Assembly: GCF_016767715.1 (NCBI RefSeq) | Contig: NZ_CP050145.1 | Location: 124,001 to 188,000 of the forward strand | Length of the DNA: 64,000 bases | Direction: 5' to 3' | Origin: Mycobacteroides chelonae | GTDB taxonomy: Bacteria; Actinomycetota; Actinomycetes; Mycobacteriales; Mycobacteriaceae | Shown: piece after piece, positions 16,447 to 25,142 of the stretch | How positions within the stretch are numbered: position 1 is the first letter of the stretch | How the letters are laid out: each line of letters starts with the position of its first letter | Translations under genes and position numbers: made by a program | The notes under the pieces: model-generated | Databases searched by the model: none | The model's input: only the letters and a program-made list of their open reading frames with translations | Told to the model about the DNA's origin: nothing

Positions 16447-16470
16447 CAGGCGTTGAGGGCTCGCATAGAG

Positions 16471-18153
16471 CTAGGCCGGTCCGGGTGGCGGCGCGCCCGG
16501 AGGCGCCTGGCCCGGTGGCTGCCCCTCCATCGGCGGCCCCTCCATGGGCGGTCCGTCCATCGGCGGGCCCGCGGGCGGCGGAGGCGGACCCGCACCCGGA
16601 GGCAGCGTGGTCACGATCGTGTTGCCCGGAGGGTTGCTGGGATTCGGCGCTACCGAAGACGTCGGCGGCGCGGAGGTCCGAGTCGGCTGCTGTGTCGTCT
16701 GCTGAGTCGGTTGTTGGGTGCGGGTTGGCTGCTGCGTATACGTCGGCTGCTGCGTGTAGGTGGGTTGCTGAGTCGGCTGCTGGGTAGGCGCAGGAGTGGT
16801 GGACAGCGGGATCGGCGGCAAGTTCAGCCGGTCCGCCGGGATGTCCGGCGGCGGCACCGGCGGCTGCCCGTTGATGAGCAGCTGCCCACTCTTGGCGCTG
16901 TTGACCAGAGTCGACCAGGCACCGTTACCGAGGGTGGACCCGATGTTGCAGCTGACCTGACGGCTGCCGGCCGTCCAGCTCGGCAAGGTGATGGTGTTGT
17001 ACGACAGCGTCAGCGTGGTGGCGCGGAATCCGTCGGGATTGCCCATGTACTCATTGGTCAGACGGTTGCAGTTGTCCTTGATGAACGCGTCCTGGTCAGG
17101 CTCGGGCGGCACCGCACCCGGGAACTGCTCTGCCAGGCTCACCGTTCCGGTGATCTCCATGGCATGAGCTCTGTCGCAGTCGACCGGCAGCTCGGTGGGC
17201 AGGTTCGTCGTGGAGTCGATACCGACGCAGGTCCCTACCGGCCAGACCTTGGACTGGTCCTGCTCGGCCACCTTGCCGCGGAACAGCTGTTGCTGGTTGT
17301 CGGAGCCGGGGAGCTGCAGACCACAGAGCACGCGCCGTTCACCCGCTTCGGACCAGCCCTTCTTGTCGGGATACAGCATGCCCATGGTGAATCGGCTGTT
17401 CGGGTCGTAGCGATCTCCCAGGTAACGGTTGATGGCGACCTGGCACTGTTCCTGACTGATCTCCTGGATGCGCACCATGCTGGGTGGCTGTGAATCCGGC
17501 CCGTACTCGGTGCCGGGGAAGGTGCGCAGGTCAATGGACTCAGCGACCTCGAAGCGGTGATCGCTCCCGCAGTCAACGGTGCGGACATCGGCCATCGAGG
17601 TGGGCGCCGACCAGCTGAGGCAGTCGCCGGCCTTCGCCGAGTTGAAGGTGCTGTTGCCCGGGGCGCCGGTGCTCGGCACCGGGTTGGAGTCGATCCTGTT
17701 GACCAAGCGGTCTGCCGAGGTCCAACCGTCCGGCAGTGCCTGGGTGAGGCCGGCGATGAACAATCCGCCGAAGGTGACGAGCAGCAGGGCACGATGTGTG
17801 GACCGTTCCTTGAGTCCCTCTTTCAAGCCCTCCCACCAGTGCGGTTTGTCCGATGGGGAGTCGCCCTCGTCGACGGCCGCGGGCTCGTCTGCGACGTCGT
17901 CCCCAGGCGCGTTCTCGGGGTAGTCCAGGACTTCCGTCTGCGGAGCTTCGTCGGGGGCCACCGATTCGGTGTCGTCGGAGTTCGAGGTGGCCGGGGTCTC
18001 TGGGGCCTGCTCGGCCTCCGCGGGTGGCACGGCAGCAGCCGCGGACTCGGCTTCGGAGTCTGCGGATGTCTCGGTGCCCACCTCGTCGTCAGGGGATTCG
18101 TCCGGGGCGGACTCGTCCCGCTCGACCTTCGTGGGTTCGGCTTCGTCGCTCAT
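16471..18153 (-). CDS. Septum formation family membrane protein (Rv3835-like)
   Basis: 560-residue protein with an acidic N-terminal cytoplasmic region (Glu/Ala/Asp-rich, about 1-120), one membrane helix (about 126-145) and an extracytoplasmic region with two repeated Cys-containing domains of the septum formation family PF13845 (GDCLSW, VDCGSDHRFEV and VGTCVGID, VDCDRAHAMEI). The tail is Thr/Gln/Pro-rich with about six QQPT repeats and then PPMEGPP repeats, a flexible envelope-spanning stretch. The function is not established; a role in cell-wall or division is suggested by the family name only. Start ATG 18153. Confidence 0.88.
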   Translation of the reverse strand: MSDEAEPTKVERDESAPDESPDDEVGTETSADSEAESAAAAVPPAEAEQAPETPATSNSDDTESVAPDEAPQTEVLDYPENAPGDDVADEPAAVDEGDSPSDKPHWWEGLKEGLKERSTHRALLLVTFGGLFIAGLTQALPDGWTSADRLVNRIDSNPVPSTGAPGNSTFNSAKAGDCLSWSAPTSMADVRTVDCGSDHRFEVAESIDLRTFPGTEYGPDSQPPSMVRIQEISQEQCQVAINRYLGDRYDPNSRFTMGMLYPDKKGWSEAGERRVLCGLQLPGSDNQQQLFRGKVAEQDQSKVWPVGTCVGIDSTTNLPTELPVDCDRAHAMEITGTVSLAEQFPGAVPPEPDQDAFIKDNCNRLTNEYMGNPDGFRATTLTLSYNTITLPSWTAGSRQVSCNIGSTLGNGAWSTLVNSAKSGQLLINGQPPVPPPDIPADRLNLPPIPLSTTPAPTQQPTQQPTYTQQPTYTQQPTRTQQPTQQTTQQPTRTSAPPTSSVAPNPSNPPGNTIVTTLPPGAGPPPPPAGPPMDGPPMEGPPMEGQPPGQAPPGAPPPGPA

Positions 18154-18229
18154 ACTGCAGCCATTGTTACAGGTGGCGGTGCGGGTTAGCCCAGCGATGC
18201 TGTCCGCATGCGCAGCTAGATTGAACTCT

Positions 18230-18688
18230 GTGACAACGATGGAACCTGACCGTGATGACGCCGGCGAGACCGGGGACTCTCCCGCGGAGGAAGCCGAGCA
18301 TCAGGCCCGCGTTGCCGAGCAGGTCGCCGCGCTGGCCCACGAACTGTTCGATATGGCCCGGGAGGGCAACGCGTCCACCCTGGCCGCCTACCTGGACTCC
18401 GGGGCGCCGGTGGACCTGACGAACCAGGCAGGTGACACTCTGGTCATGCTGGCTGCCTATCACGGGAATGCGTCCACGGTTCGGTCGCTGATCGCGCGCG
18501 GTGCGGACGTCAATCGTGCCAATGACAAGGGCCAGACGCCGCTGGCCGGCGCAGTCTTCAAGGGCTCCGACGACATCGTCGAGATCCTGGTCAAGGCGGG
18601 TGCAGATCCCACCGCCGGGACCCCGTCCGCGCTCGATGCGGCGCGGATGTTCGGCAAGGACGAGTATCTGAGCCTGTTCGGCGTGTAG
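18230..18688 (+). CDS. Ankyrin-repeat protein
   Basis: 152-residue protein with about three ankyrin repeats: LFDMAREGNASTLAAYLDSG, then GDTLVMLAAYHGNASTVRSL, then GQTPLAGAVFKGSDDIVEIL, ending in a capping helix. The N-terminal 35 residues are acidic. Ankyrin repeats bind protein partners; the partner is unknown. Start is GTG 18230 or ATG 18239. It is divergent from the septum family gene with 76 bases between, and is followed 18 bases later by the GAF gene. Confidence 0.85.
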   Translation: MTTMEPDRDDAGETGDSPAEEAEHQARVAEQVAALAHELFDMAREGNASTLAAYLDSGAPVDLTNQAGDTLVMLAAYHGNASTVRSLIARGADVNRANDKGQTPLAGAVFKGSDDIVEILVKAGADPTAGTPSALDAARMFGKDEYLSLFGV

Positions 18689-18706
18689 GCCGCATGTCGA
18701 TTCACG

Positions 18707-19237
18707 GTGAACGCAACCCTCGCCGTGGTCGCGGCTGTAGGCGAGCGTTGCTGCGTGGCATCTGCCGAGACCACCCCCCAACTCGCTGCCCTGGCACCGC
18801 GGCTCGATGAGATCGCGCGCCTATTAGGTGTTCGATCGGTGCTGGTCATGCGTTCTGAACCTGGTGCGATGGCTGTCGCCGCCACGGCCGGCGAGGCGGC
18901 CGAGCATTACACGGTGGGATCCGTTGGCAAGAAAGCGGGCGACGACCAGAACAGGGTCCCTCTGTACTGCGAGCGGGTAGTGGACTCCGGTGACGAGGTT
19001 TTTGTGCGTGACTCGCGTGTCGACGAGCTTTTCGCGGGCAACGAGGACGAAATCGAGTTCGGCCTCACCAACTATTTGGGGCTTCCCGTTCACAACTCGG
19101 CCGGTCAGGTCGTCGGAACGGTGTGTGTGCTCGACGAGGTAGCGCGCGAGTACTCGCCCGCGGAGCGCGACGAGCTGGTGGGGTTGCGTGCCCAGGTCGA
19201 GACGATTGTCCGAGCCGATGGTTCAGCGCTGGGCTGA
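18707..19237 (+). CDS. GAF domain sensor protein
   Basis: 176-residue protein that is essentially a single GAF domain, with VPLYCERVVDSGDEVFVRDSR-type central sheet and the GLPVHNSAGQVVGTVCVLD motif typical of the GAF-domain last strands. No output domain is attached, so it may act as a free-standing sensor or adaptor for a small ligand or redox signal. GTG 18707 is used and a slightly later start cannot be excluded. Likely cotranscribed with the ankyrin gene; serS follows 39 bases later. Confidence 0.82.
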   Translation: MNATLAVVAAVGERCCVASAETTPQLAALAPRLDEIARLLGVRSVLVMRSEPGAMAVAATAGEAAEHYTVGSVGKKAGDDQNRVPLYCERVVDSGDEVFVRDSRVDELFAGNEDEIEFGLTNYLGLPVHNSAGQVVGTVCVLDEVAREYSPAERDELVGLRAQVETIVRADGSALG

Positions 19238-19276
19238 AGCGCAGGTGCGGAAACTAGCCCCAGTAGTGTTCAACGG

Positions 19277-20533
19277 GTGATCGACCTCAAATTTCTGCGC
19301 GAAAACCCCGACGCGGTGCGTGCCTCGCAGCGTCTGCGAGGCGAGGACCCGGCGCTCGTTGACGTGCTGCTCGACGCCGATACGGCACGGCGGGCAGCGG
19401 TGTCGACCGGTGACACCCTGCGTGCCGAGCAGAAGACGGCAAGCAAGAAGGTGGGCCAGGCGACGCCCGAGGAGCGCCCCGCGCTGTTGGCAGCGGCGTC
19501 TGAACTTGCCACACAAGTCAAGGCCGCCGAGGCCGAGCAGGTAGTCGCCGAGGCCGCGTTCACCGAGGCGCACAAGGCGATCAGCAATGTAGTGATCGAC
19601 GGCGTACCGGCCGGGGGTGAGCAGGACTTCGTGGTGCGCGAGCTGGTGGGGGAGCCGAATGCCATCGAAAACCCCAGGGACCACGTGGAATTGGGTGAAT
19701 CGCTGGGCCTGTTCGATATGGAACGCGGCGCAAAGGTCTCCGGCGCCCGGTTCTACTTTCTCACCGGCTACGGAGCGCTGTTGCAACTCGGTCTGCTGCA
19801 GCTGGCCGTGCAGACCGCGGTGGCCAACGGCTTCACCCTGCTGATTCCGCCCGTACTGGTGAAGCCCGAAATCATGGGCGGTACAGGCTTTTTAGGCGCC
19901 CACGCCGACGAGGTGTATCACCTCGAGGAGGACGACCTGTATCTGGTGGGCACCTCGGAGGTGCCGATCGCCGGGTATCACTCCGGCGAGATACTCGACC
20001 TGAATGAGGGGCCGCTGCGGTACGCCGGATGGTCCAGCTGTTTCCGGCGTGAGGCCGGTAGCTATGGCAAGGACACTCGCGGCATCATCCGGGTGCACCA
20101 GTTCGACAAGGTGGAGGCCTTCGTCTACTGCAAACCCGAGGACGCCGAGGCGGAGCATGGCAAGATCCTGGGCTGGGAACGGCAGATGCTGGCCCACATC
20201 GACGTGCCGTACCGCGTTATCGATGTTGCCGCAGGTGATTTGGGTTCATCGGCCGCCCGCAAGTTCGACTGCGAGGCGTGGGTGCCGACGCAGCAGGCCT
20301 ACCGAGAGCTGACCTCCACCTCCAACTGCACCACCTTCCAGGCGCGTCGGCTGGCGGTACGTTACCGCGACGAGAACGGTAAGCCCCAGACCGCCGCGAC
20401 GCTCAACGGCACATTGGCCACCACCCGGTGGTTGGTGGCAATCCTGGAGAACCACCAGCTACCCGACGGCAGCGTTCGGGTACCGGCGGCCTTGGTGCCC
20501 TTCGTCGGAACCGAAGTGCTGGAGCCTAAATGA
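19277..20533 (+). CDS. serS: Seryl-tRNA synthetase
   Basis: Charges tRNA-Ser with serine, and tRNA-Sec where present. The 418-residue class II enzyme has the N-terminal coiled-coil arm (about 25-100) that grips the long variable arm of tRNA-Ser. The catalytic core follows with motif 2 ([20 protein letters not shown]) and motif 3 ([19 protein letters not shown]). TSEVPI and [13 protein letters not shown] line the serine pocket. GTG 19277 gives the universal [12 protein letters not shown] start. No T-box-like leader is visible in the 39-base gap. Corresponds to Rv3834c. Confidence 0.98.
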   Translation: MIDLKFLRENPDAVRASQRLRGEDPALVDVLLDADTARRAAVSTGDTLRAEQKTASKKVGQATPEERPALLAAASELATQVKAAEAEQVVAEAAFTEAHKAISNVVIDGVPAGGEQDFVVRELVGEPNAIENPRDHVELGESLGLFDMERGAKVSGARFYFLTGYGALLQLGLLQLAVQTAVANGFTLLIPPVLVKPEIMGGTGFLGAHADEVYHLEEDDLYLVGTSEVPIAGYHSGEILDLNEGPLRYAGWSSCFRREAGSYGKDTRGIIRVHQFDKVEAFVYCKPEDAEAEHGKILGWERQMLAHIDVPYRVIDVAAGDLGSSAARKFDCEAWVPTQQAYRELTSTSNCTTFQARRLAVRYRDENGKPQTAATLNGTLATTRWLVAILENHQLPDGSVRVPAALVPFVGTEVLEPK

Positions 20534-21348
20534 GCAAGATGTTCGACATCGAGCTGGACGAGCTGCGTAGCTGGTTCGGTTTCGGAGTCGCCGGGAACTT
20601 CGCGGGACACCTCGAACAGGCCGGGGAATCAGCTGATTTCGTGAATGTCGCCTCAAACGGTGTGGCACCCAAGGGAATATTTCCGTGGTACGTACCCGGT
20701 GACGACGGGTTCCTGGGCCAGTTCCCCCTCTCGCACGATGAGACGGTGCTGCCCGACAGCGACACTCCACTGAACCTGCAGATCGAACCCGAAGTGGGCC
20801 TGGCCTGCCGCGTGCATTGGCTCGGCGACGTTGTCGCGTCGTTGGAGCCGTTCGCGCTGGGTGCCTTCAACGACTGCTCGATCCGGCGTCCCAACGCTCC
20901 CAAAATCAGTTACAAGAAGAACTGGGGTTCAGCGTCCAAAGGCGTTGCGCAACAGTTCTTTGAGGTCAGTGACCTCACCCCCGACGGCCCAACGGCCACC
21001 CTGCGACTGAACTGTCACCTGCACACCTCGGACGGGCAGGAGCACGAGTATGGCGTGGACAGCCCGCTGCTTGGGTACTCCTACTACGGCGAGGTGCTGC
21101 TGGACTGGATCACCGAGCGCCTGGATAACCAAAAGGGTTCCGCCGATACGCCGCTGGAGGATGTGGGCGCGCTCATGGTGGCCGCCGGGCATCCCGCACA
21201 TGTGCTGATCGGTATCGGGGCGACTAAGTACACGCCGCTGGGTGAATCCACGTATCTACAGGCGGGGGATGAGGCCGTGGTCCGCGTGTACAGCACCGCG
21301 TCCGACGAGGCGTCCGAGCTACGGCAGCGGGTTCGTAGCGTCCGCTAG
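20530..21348 (+). CDS. DUF5718-type protein
   Basis: 272-residue conserved protein of uncharacterised function. It begins [23 protein letters not shown] and contains [23 protein letters not shown] and [19 protein letters not shown]; the beta-rich middle with acidic motifs recalls the fumarylacetoacetate hydrolase fold, but that is inference. Its ATG overlaps the serS stop by 4 bases, so it is translated with serS. The family name is from memory. Confidence 0.7.
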   Translation: MSKMFDIELDELRSWFGFGVAGNFAGHLEQAGESADFVNVASNGVAPKGIFPWYVPGDDGFLGQFPLSHDETVLPDSDTPLNLQIEPEVGLACRVHWLGDVVASLEPFALGAFNDCSIRRPNAPKISYKKNWGSASKGVAQQFFEVSDLTPDGPTATLRLNCHLHTSDGQEHEYGVDSPLLGYSYYGEVLLDWITERLDNQKGSADTPLEDVGALMVAAGHPAHVLIGIGATKYTPLGESTYLQAGDEAVVRVYSTASDEASELRQRVRSVR

Positions 21349-21395
21349 GCGGGACGGACGGGTTCGCGGCCACGAGTTCGCGCTAGCGTCGAGAC

Positions 21396-21854
21396 ATGAC
21401 CGAAGGCGTGACCTCGGATACTTACCGGGAGCTTTCTGAGAACGGCGTGCAGAAGCACAACAGCCGGATGATCAGGCTGCTCCGCGAGAACGGCGGCAAG
21501 CTGCCCGGCGTGCCCGATGACGAGATGCCGGTGCTCATCCTGAAGATCCTCGGCGCGAAAACGGGAATCGAACGGTTGACACCGCTGGGCTACTTCGAGC
21601 ACGAGGGTCGCAGGTTCATTGTGGGATCCAACGGCGGACAGCAGAAGCCGCCATCGTGGATCTTCAATGTGCGCACCCATCCCACCGTGACCGTCGAGGT
21701 GGTTCCGAACAGTTACGACGCCGTTGTGCGCGAGCTGGACTCGAGTGAACGCGATCAACTCTTCCCGGTGCTGGTGGCCAGATACGCATTCTTCGGTGAC
21801 TATCAGGCGCGCATCGAGCGAGTGATCCCGATGTTCGAGTTGATGCCGCTCTAG
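21396..21854 (+). CDS. Deazaflavin (F420)-dependent nitroreductase-family protein
   Basis: 152-residue protein of the DDN/FDOR family, small split-barrel proteins that bind coenzyme F420 and reduce quinones or nitro compounds. Typical signs: PVLILKILGAKTGIERLTPLGY at the first barrel strands, FIVGSNGGQQKPPSWIFN, and NVRTHPTVTVEV. It contains the Ser/Asn region that contacts F420 in known members. The substrate is unknown. Start ATG 21396. It ends convergently with the Rieske gene, overlapping by 4 bases. Confidence 0.9.
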   Translation: MTEGVTSDTYRELSENGVQKHNSRMIRLLRENGGKLPGVPDDEMPVLILKILGAKTGIERLTPLGYFEHEGRRFIVGSNGGQQKPPSWIFNVRTHPTVTVEVVPNSYDAVVRELDSSERDQLFPVLVARYAFFGDYQARIERVIPMFELMPL

Positions 21855-23404
21855 CCGAGCTTTCTGGAGCGCAGCTCGTGCCCCTTGGAGGTCAGGCAGC
21901 GGCCGGTCTCCAGGTTCCAGTCCCATCCGTGCAGGTTGCAGGTGAGCTTGTTTCCTTCTACCACACCGAACTTCGAGAGATCGGCCTTGAGGTGCGGGCA
22001 GCGCCGCTGGATCTCCCAGCCGTCCAGTGTTATCGAGGCGCTGTCGTCATGGGCCTCGGCGAACCAGCCGTCCGCGTACGCAATGCGCTCGTTGGTGAGG
22101 CATTTGAAGAACGTGTATAGGTACTCGTTGTAGCCACCCACGCGCCACGCGGTGAAGCGGGTCGACAAGAAGATGGTGTTCACCCAGTCCGGCTCGTCAT
22201 CGCGCAGCACCGTGCGCACCAGCTCCGGTGCGATCCCGAACCCGTAGCGGAACTTCTCATTGGGAATGGGTTCACGGACAATGCGTTTCGGAAAGTCGAG
22301 CGCCACAATCTCGTCTCCCATGCGCAGCTCCACCGGATAGCCGATGCCATCGCAGATCTGATCGGTTTGCGCCATGATCGGCTCGAACTTGGCACGTAGC
22401 GGCCCGAGCAGCGGTTCGCCCTCGGCGGGTGCCCAGGCAGCCTTCTCCGCGGCCAACACGGGAGCCATCCGCTGTGCGTACTCCTCGATGTAGGCGGCCT
22501 TGCCAGCGCCGAAGATGTGTTCGGCCTCCTCGTCGGACACCGGATGCGTCAAAGAATTCAATTCGGAGCCGGTGAAATCCGCAACGGTGCCGGGAATCAT
22601 CAGTAGGCCCTTGTCGTGGCCGTGCTGGCGCATCTGGTCCAAGAACACCAGCTGGTCCGGGAAGATGTTCGCCGGGTCGCCGTGATCGTCGTTGAGGTCA
22701 CGCAGTTCGGCGTCCAGGAAACACGGTGGCCCAGCGGACGGGATGACCCAGGTGGCGCCCACCTGCGCGATGTACTGACGGCAGCGGTCCATTCCGCGCT
22801 GCCGTTTCTGGGTGCCGAAGGCTTCCTTGGCGCGGGCAGGCATGTCGTAGACCATTGGGTACCAGATGGCGCCCGAGTACTGCAGCATGTGCACGTCGAT
22901 GTGCCCGAACTCTTCGGCCAACACATCAAGATCGACGGGGCGGGCGTCGTTCATATTGAAAGCCGTTGTGGTGCCGTCGGATACCACGAGGCCGGAGTCG
23001 CCGATGGGTCCGTCGGCCGGAGCGCGCAGCGCGATGATCATGACGTCCAAGTCACCCTTGGGGCCGCTGACCCGATGCTTGACGGAGTCCTCGGTCTCCA
23101 CGAAGGTGTGGAACCCCAGCCCCTCCAGTTCGCGCCTCAGATCCGGCACCGGATAGTCGGGCAGCAGCACCACCGCGTCCTTGTTGACATGGTCGGTCAG
23201 GTTTTGCGGGTCGTAGTGGTCCTTGTGCAGATGCGAGACGTAGAGGTAGTCGCAGTTCCCCAGCCGGTCCCAGTCCAGGGTGCTGTTGTCGGGGTAGGGA
23301 AACCAGGAGGCGAAGTACGCAGGGTTAACCCAGGGGTCGCAGAGGATGCTGCCCGCAGCCGTCTCGATAAAGAATCCGGCGTGGCCGACACTGGTGACTC
23401 GCAT
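21851..23404 (-). CDS. Rieske / metallo-beta-lactamase-fold fusion protein (Rv3818-like)
   Basis: 517-residue protein in two parts. Residues about 1-230 are a metallo-beta-lactamase fold with HLHKDHYDP (metal-binding HxHxDH) and a UlaG-like start (VTSVGHAGFFIETAAGSILCDPW). The C-terminal 100 residues form a Rieske 2Fe-2S domain with RCPHLKADL (CxH) and CNLHGWDW (CxxH). The Rieske domain may pass electrons to a metal centre in the first domain, as proposed for CMP-Neu5Ac hydroxylase-like proteins; the true reaction is unknown. Same length and order as Rv3818. Start ATG 23404, divergent from MarR with 94 bases between. Confidence 0.92.
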   Translation of the reverse strand: MRVTSVGHAGFFIETAAGSILCDPWVNPAYFASWFPYPDNSTLDWDRLGNCDYLYVSHLHKDHYDPQNLTDHVNKDAVVLLPDYPVPDLRRELEGLGFHTFVETEDSVKHRVSGPKGDLDVMIIALRAPADGPIGDSGLVVSDGTTTAFNMNDARPVDLDVLAEEFGHIDVHMLQYSGAIWYPMVYDMPARAKEAFGTQKRQRGMDRCRQYIAQVGATWVIPSAGPPCFLDAELRDLNDDHGDPANIFPDQLVFLDQMRQHGHDKGLLMIPGTVADFTGSELNSLTHPVSDEEAEHIFGAGKAAYIEEYAQRMAPVLAAEKAAWAPAEGEPLLGPLRAKFEPIMAQTDQICDGIGYPVELRMGDEIVALDFPKRIVREPIPNEKFRYGFGIAPELVRTVLRDDEPDWVNTIFLSTRFTAWRVGGYNEYLYTFFKCLTNERIAYADGWFAEAHDDSASITLDGWEIQRRCPHLKADLSKFGVVEGNKLTCNLHGWDWNLETGRCLTSKGHELRSRKLG

Positions 23405-23498
23405 GAGCCCCAGCCTATCGAGCTGCGATTACGGGAGCCAAAGCCGCGGACGGGAGCGTAGGTCCGCTATTTGTCCATCGAAATCCCCTTGCATAGAG

Positions 23499-23993
23499 AT
23501 GCTACGTAAAATTGATCTGGTGTCCACCACCGATGGCCTCACCGCCGACGTCCTTACCGTGATCGCGCGGCTCAACCGCTGGGTGTCCAGCCAGGCAGAG
23601 TTGCCCGTACCCACCGGCCAGGCACGGCTGCTGGCACTCGTCGGCGAGATGGAGGACGCACGGATCTCCGATTTGGCGCAGGCCGACCACTGCAGCCAGC
23701 CGACGATGACCGTGCAGTTGAAGCGGTTGCAGGACGTTGGGTACGTCGAGCGGCGCGTCGACCCCACGGACAAGCGGGCGCAGCGGATCAAGCTGACCAC
23801 GGCCGGGCGCAATGCCTTGGTCGCCATGCGCGCCGAGCGGCAGAGTGTGCTGGATCCGTGGTTGAGCACGTTGCCGCCAGATGAGCAGCGCACCCTCGCC
23901 GAGGCCGCCAGGATTCTCGAAGGGCTCACGCGCCGGATGGCGGCGCAGGCCGGCCGCTCACCAGGGCCCGACGACGTACTCCAGCAGGGCTAG
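23499..23993 (+). CDS. MarR-family transcriptional regulator
   Basis: 164-residue winged-helix regulator. The recognition region is ISDLAQADHCSQPTMTVQLKRLQDVGYVERR and the wing VDPTDKRAQRIKLTTAGRNAL has the DxR motif of MarR. It usually acts as a homodimer on palindromic operators and responds to small phenolic or other ligands. The neighbouring divergent Rieske gene is a likely target. ATG 23499 begins the family core; the open frame upstream is not conserved. Its 3' end overlaps the membrane gene on the other strand by 36 bases. Confidence 0.9.
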   Translation: MLRKIDLVSTTDGLTADVLTVIARLNRWVSSQAELPVPTGQARLLALVGEMEDARISDLAQADHCSQPTMTVQLKRLQDVGYVERRVDPTDKRAQRIKLTTAGRNALVAMRAERQSVLDPWLSTLPPDEQRTLAEAARILEGLTRRMAAQAGRSPGPDDVLQQG

Positions 23994-24302
23994 CGAGAGC
24001 GCCCCCAGTAGGGCGATGACGAACGAAGCGCCGATTGTGTACATGATGGCTCGTTCGCGGCGCAGTCTTTCTACTGCGATTCCTGCGGCAGCACCCAGAC
24101 CGCCCATGACGGCGAACCCCCCGAACACCAGGTAGAAGATGGCACTGAACATCGCGGGCCAGACCGCGCTGAGACCGCTGACGTAACCGACCATGAATGC
24201 CGGAAACCGATAGACCACGGCGGTCAGCGCAGCGGCGATGGGGCAGAAGCCGATCGCGGCCACCGAGCCGACGATGGCACACCGCATGTCTCGCTCCATC
24301 AT
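23958..24302 (-). CDS. Membrane partner protein of the AAA ATPase
   Basis: 114-residue protein with three to four hydrophobic helices (about 6-25, 32-55, 57-75 and 88-110) and a short RLRRERA loop. Unrecognised. Its ATG overlaps the ATPase stop by 4 bases (ATGA), so it is translationally coupled to the ATPase and may anchor or receive signals from it. No conserved enzymatic motif is seen. The last 36 bases overlap the end of the MarR gene on the other strand. Confidence 0.68.
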   Translation of the reverse strand: MMERDMRCAIVGSVAAIGFCPIAAALTAVVYRFPAFMVGYVSGLSAVWPAMFSAIFYLVFGGFAVMGGLGAAAGIAVERLRRERAIMYTIGASFVIALLGALSLALLEYVVGPW

Positions 24303-25012
24303 TCGGCCTGGAACAAGTGGCGTAGATACGCGCGTGGGTCGGTGAGGAAGCGCTGCCAGTGCCCCACCATCTCCAGGTCGTTCCAATCGCTTTGCTGCAC
24401 ACCGTCTTCGCCGAATTCCAGAATGGTGGCGCCCGGGAAGGCCGCGAGTACGGGGGAGTGGGTGGCCATGATGACCTGAGATCCGGCGGCGACCACGGCG
24501 TCCAGCATCGCCATCAGTTGCAGGGATGAGGTGAAGGACAGCGCGGCCTCGGGTTCGTCGAGGATGAACAGTCCGCGCTCCATGTCTCGCTCGGCGAGGA
24601 ACGCCAGAAACGACTCGCCATGTGAGCGTTCGTTGAGTCTGCCTTCGAAGATCTGTTCCGGGGTGCGCTGGTCGACCGTCGTGAATAGCTGGTGCATTGC
24701 CTCGGCCCGCAGGAAGCACCCTCCGCCGGGGCGCGGGTGCTCGGCATCGAAGGTGATGGCCCAGTACAAGTCGGTGTCCTCGCTTCCGCCGGGCGCGCCC
24801 CAGTGGTTGACCGCATAGGGCAGCCGTGAGCGCCACGAGGAAGCCACCGCCTCGAGGAACGTGGACTTGCCCGAGCCGTTCTCGCCCACGATGACGGTGA
24901 CGCCGGTGGTCAATCGCAGGGGTTCTCGAGCGATCTGTGCGATCGCGGGGATCTCCAAATACCAAGCGTCGGGCTGCTTTTCACGATCGATCGCGATCTG
25001 GCGCAGGATCAC
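24299..25012 (-). CDS. SMC/ABC-like AAA ATPase
   Basis: 237-residue ATPase with Walker A GENGSGKST (43-51), the ABC signature variant RSHGESFLAFL, Walker B FILDEPEAAL and an H-loop in ATHSPVL. The fold is the AAA_21/SbcC-Rad50-like group of small ATPases often seen with a membrane or nuclease partner. Here the partner is the small membrane protein encoded directly downstream with a 4-base overlap. Function unknown. Start is ATG 25012. Not an importer: no transmembrane domain or substrate-binding gene is near. Confidence 0.85.
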   Translation of the reverse strand: MILRQIAIDREKQPDAWYLEIPAIAQIAREPLRLTTGVTVIVGENGSGKSTFLEAVASSWRSRLPYAVNHWGAPGGSEDTDLYWAITFDAEHPRPGGGCFLRAEAMHQLFTTVDQRTPEQIFEGRLNERSHGESFLAFLAERDMERGLFILDEPEAALSFTSSLQLMAMLDAVVAAGSQVIMATHSPVLAAFPGATILEFGEDGVQQSDWNDLEMVGHWQRFLTDPRAYLRHLFQAE

Positions 25013-25067
25013 GTCTTGATGGTATCGGCACCCATCATTCTCCTATCGCGGTATGTAATGTGGATTT

Positions 25068-25086
25068 CGTTCTGAAAAACAGAACG
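25068..25086. promoter_or_regulatory. 19-bp palindrome upstream of the nitronate monooxygenase gene
   Basis: CGTTCTG and CAGAACG form perfect 7-bp arms around AAAAA. It lies 57 bases before the gene start in the divergent gap with the ATPase gene and looks like an operator for a dimeric repressor. No regulator is identified; the downstream LysR gene is one candidate. Confidence 0.5.
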
Positions 25087-25097
25087 CTCCTATCGTT

Positions 25098-25122
25098 AGA
25101 AACCGCTGGACCTGCGGTTTCT
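25098..25122. promoter_or_regulatory. Second palindrome, 9-bp arms
   Basis: AGAAACCGC and GCGGTTTCT are perfect 9-bp arms separated by 7 bases. It is 11 bases downstream of the first palindrome and 20 bases before the nitronate monooxygenase start. It could be an operator or an RNA hairpin in the leader. Confidence 0.5.
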
Positions 25123-25142
25123 CGCGAACCTACGGTTGAGGC

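Noticed and set aside
19238..19276. T-box leader for serS
   Set aside because: The gap is too short and lacks T-box sequence.
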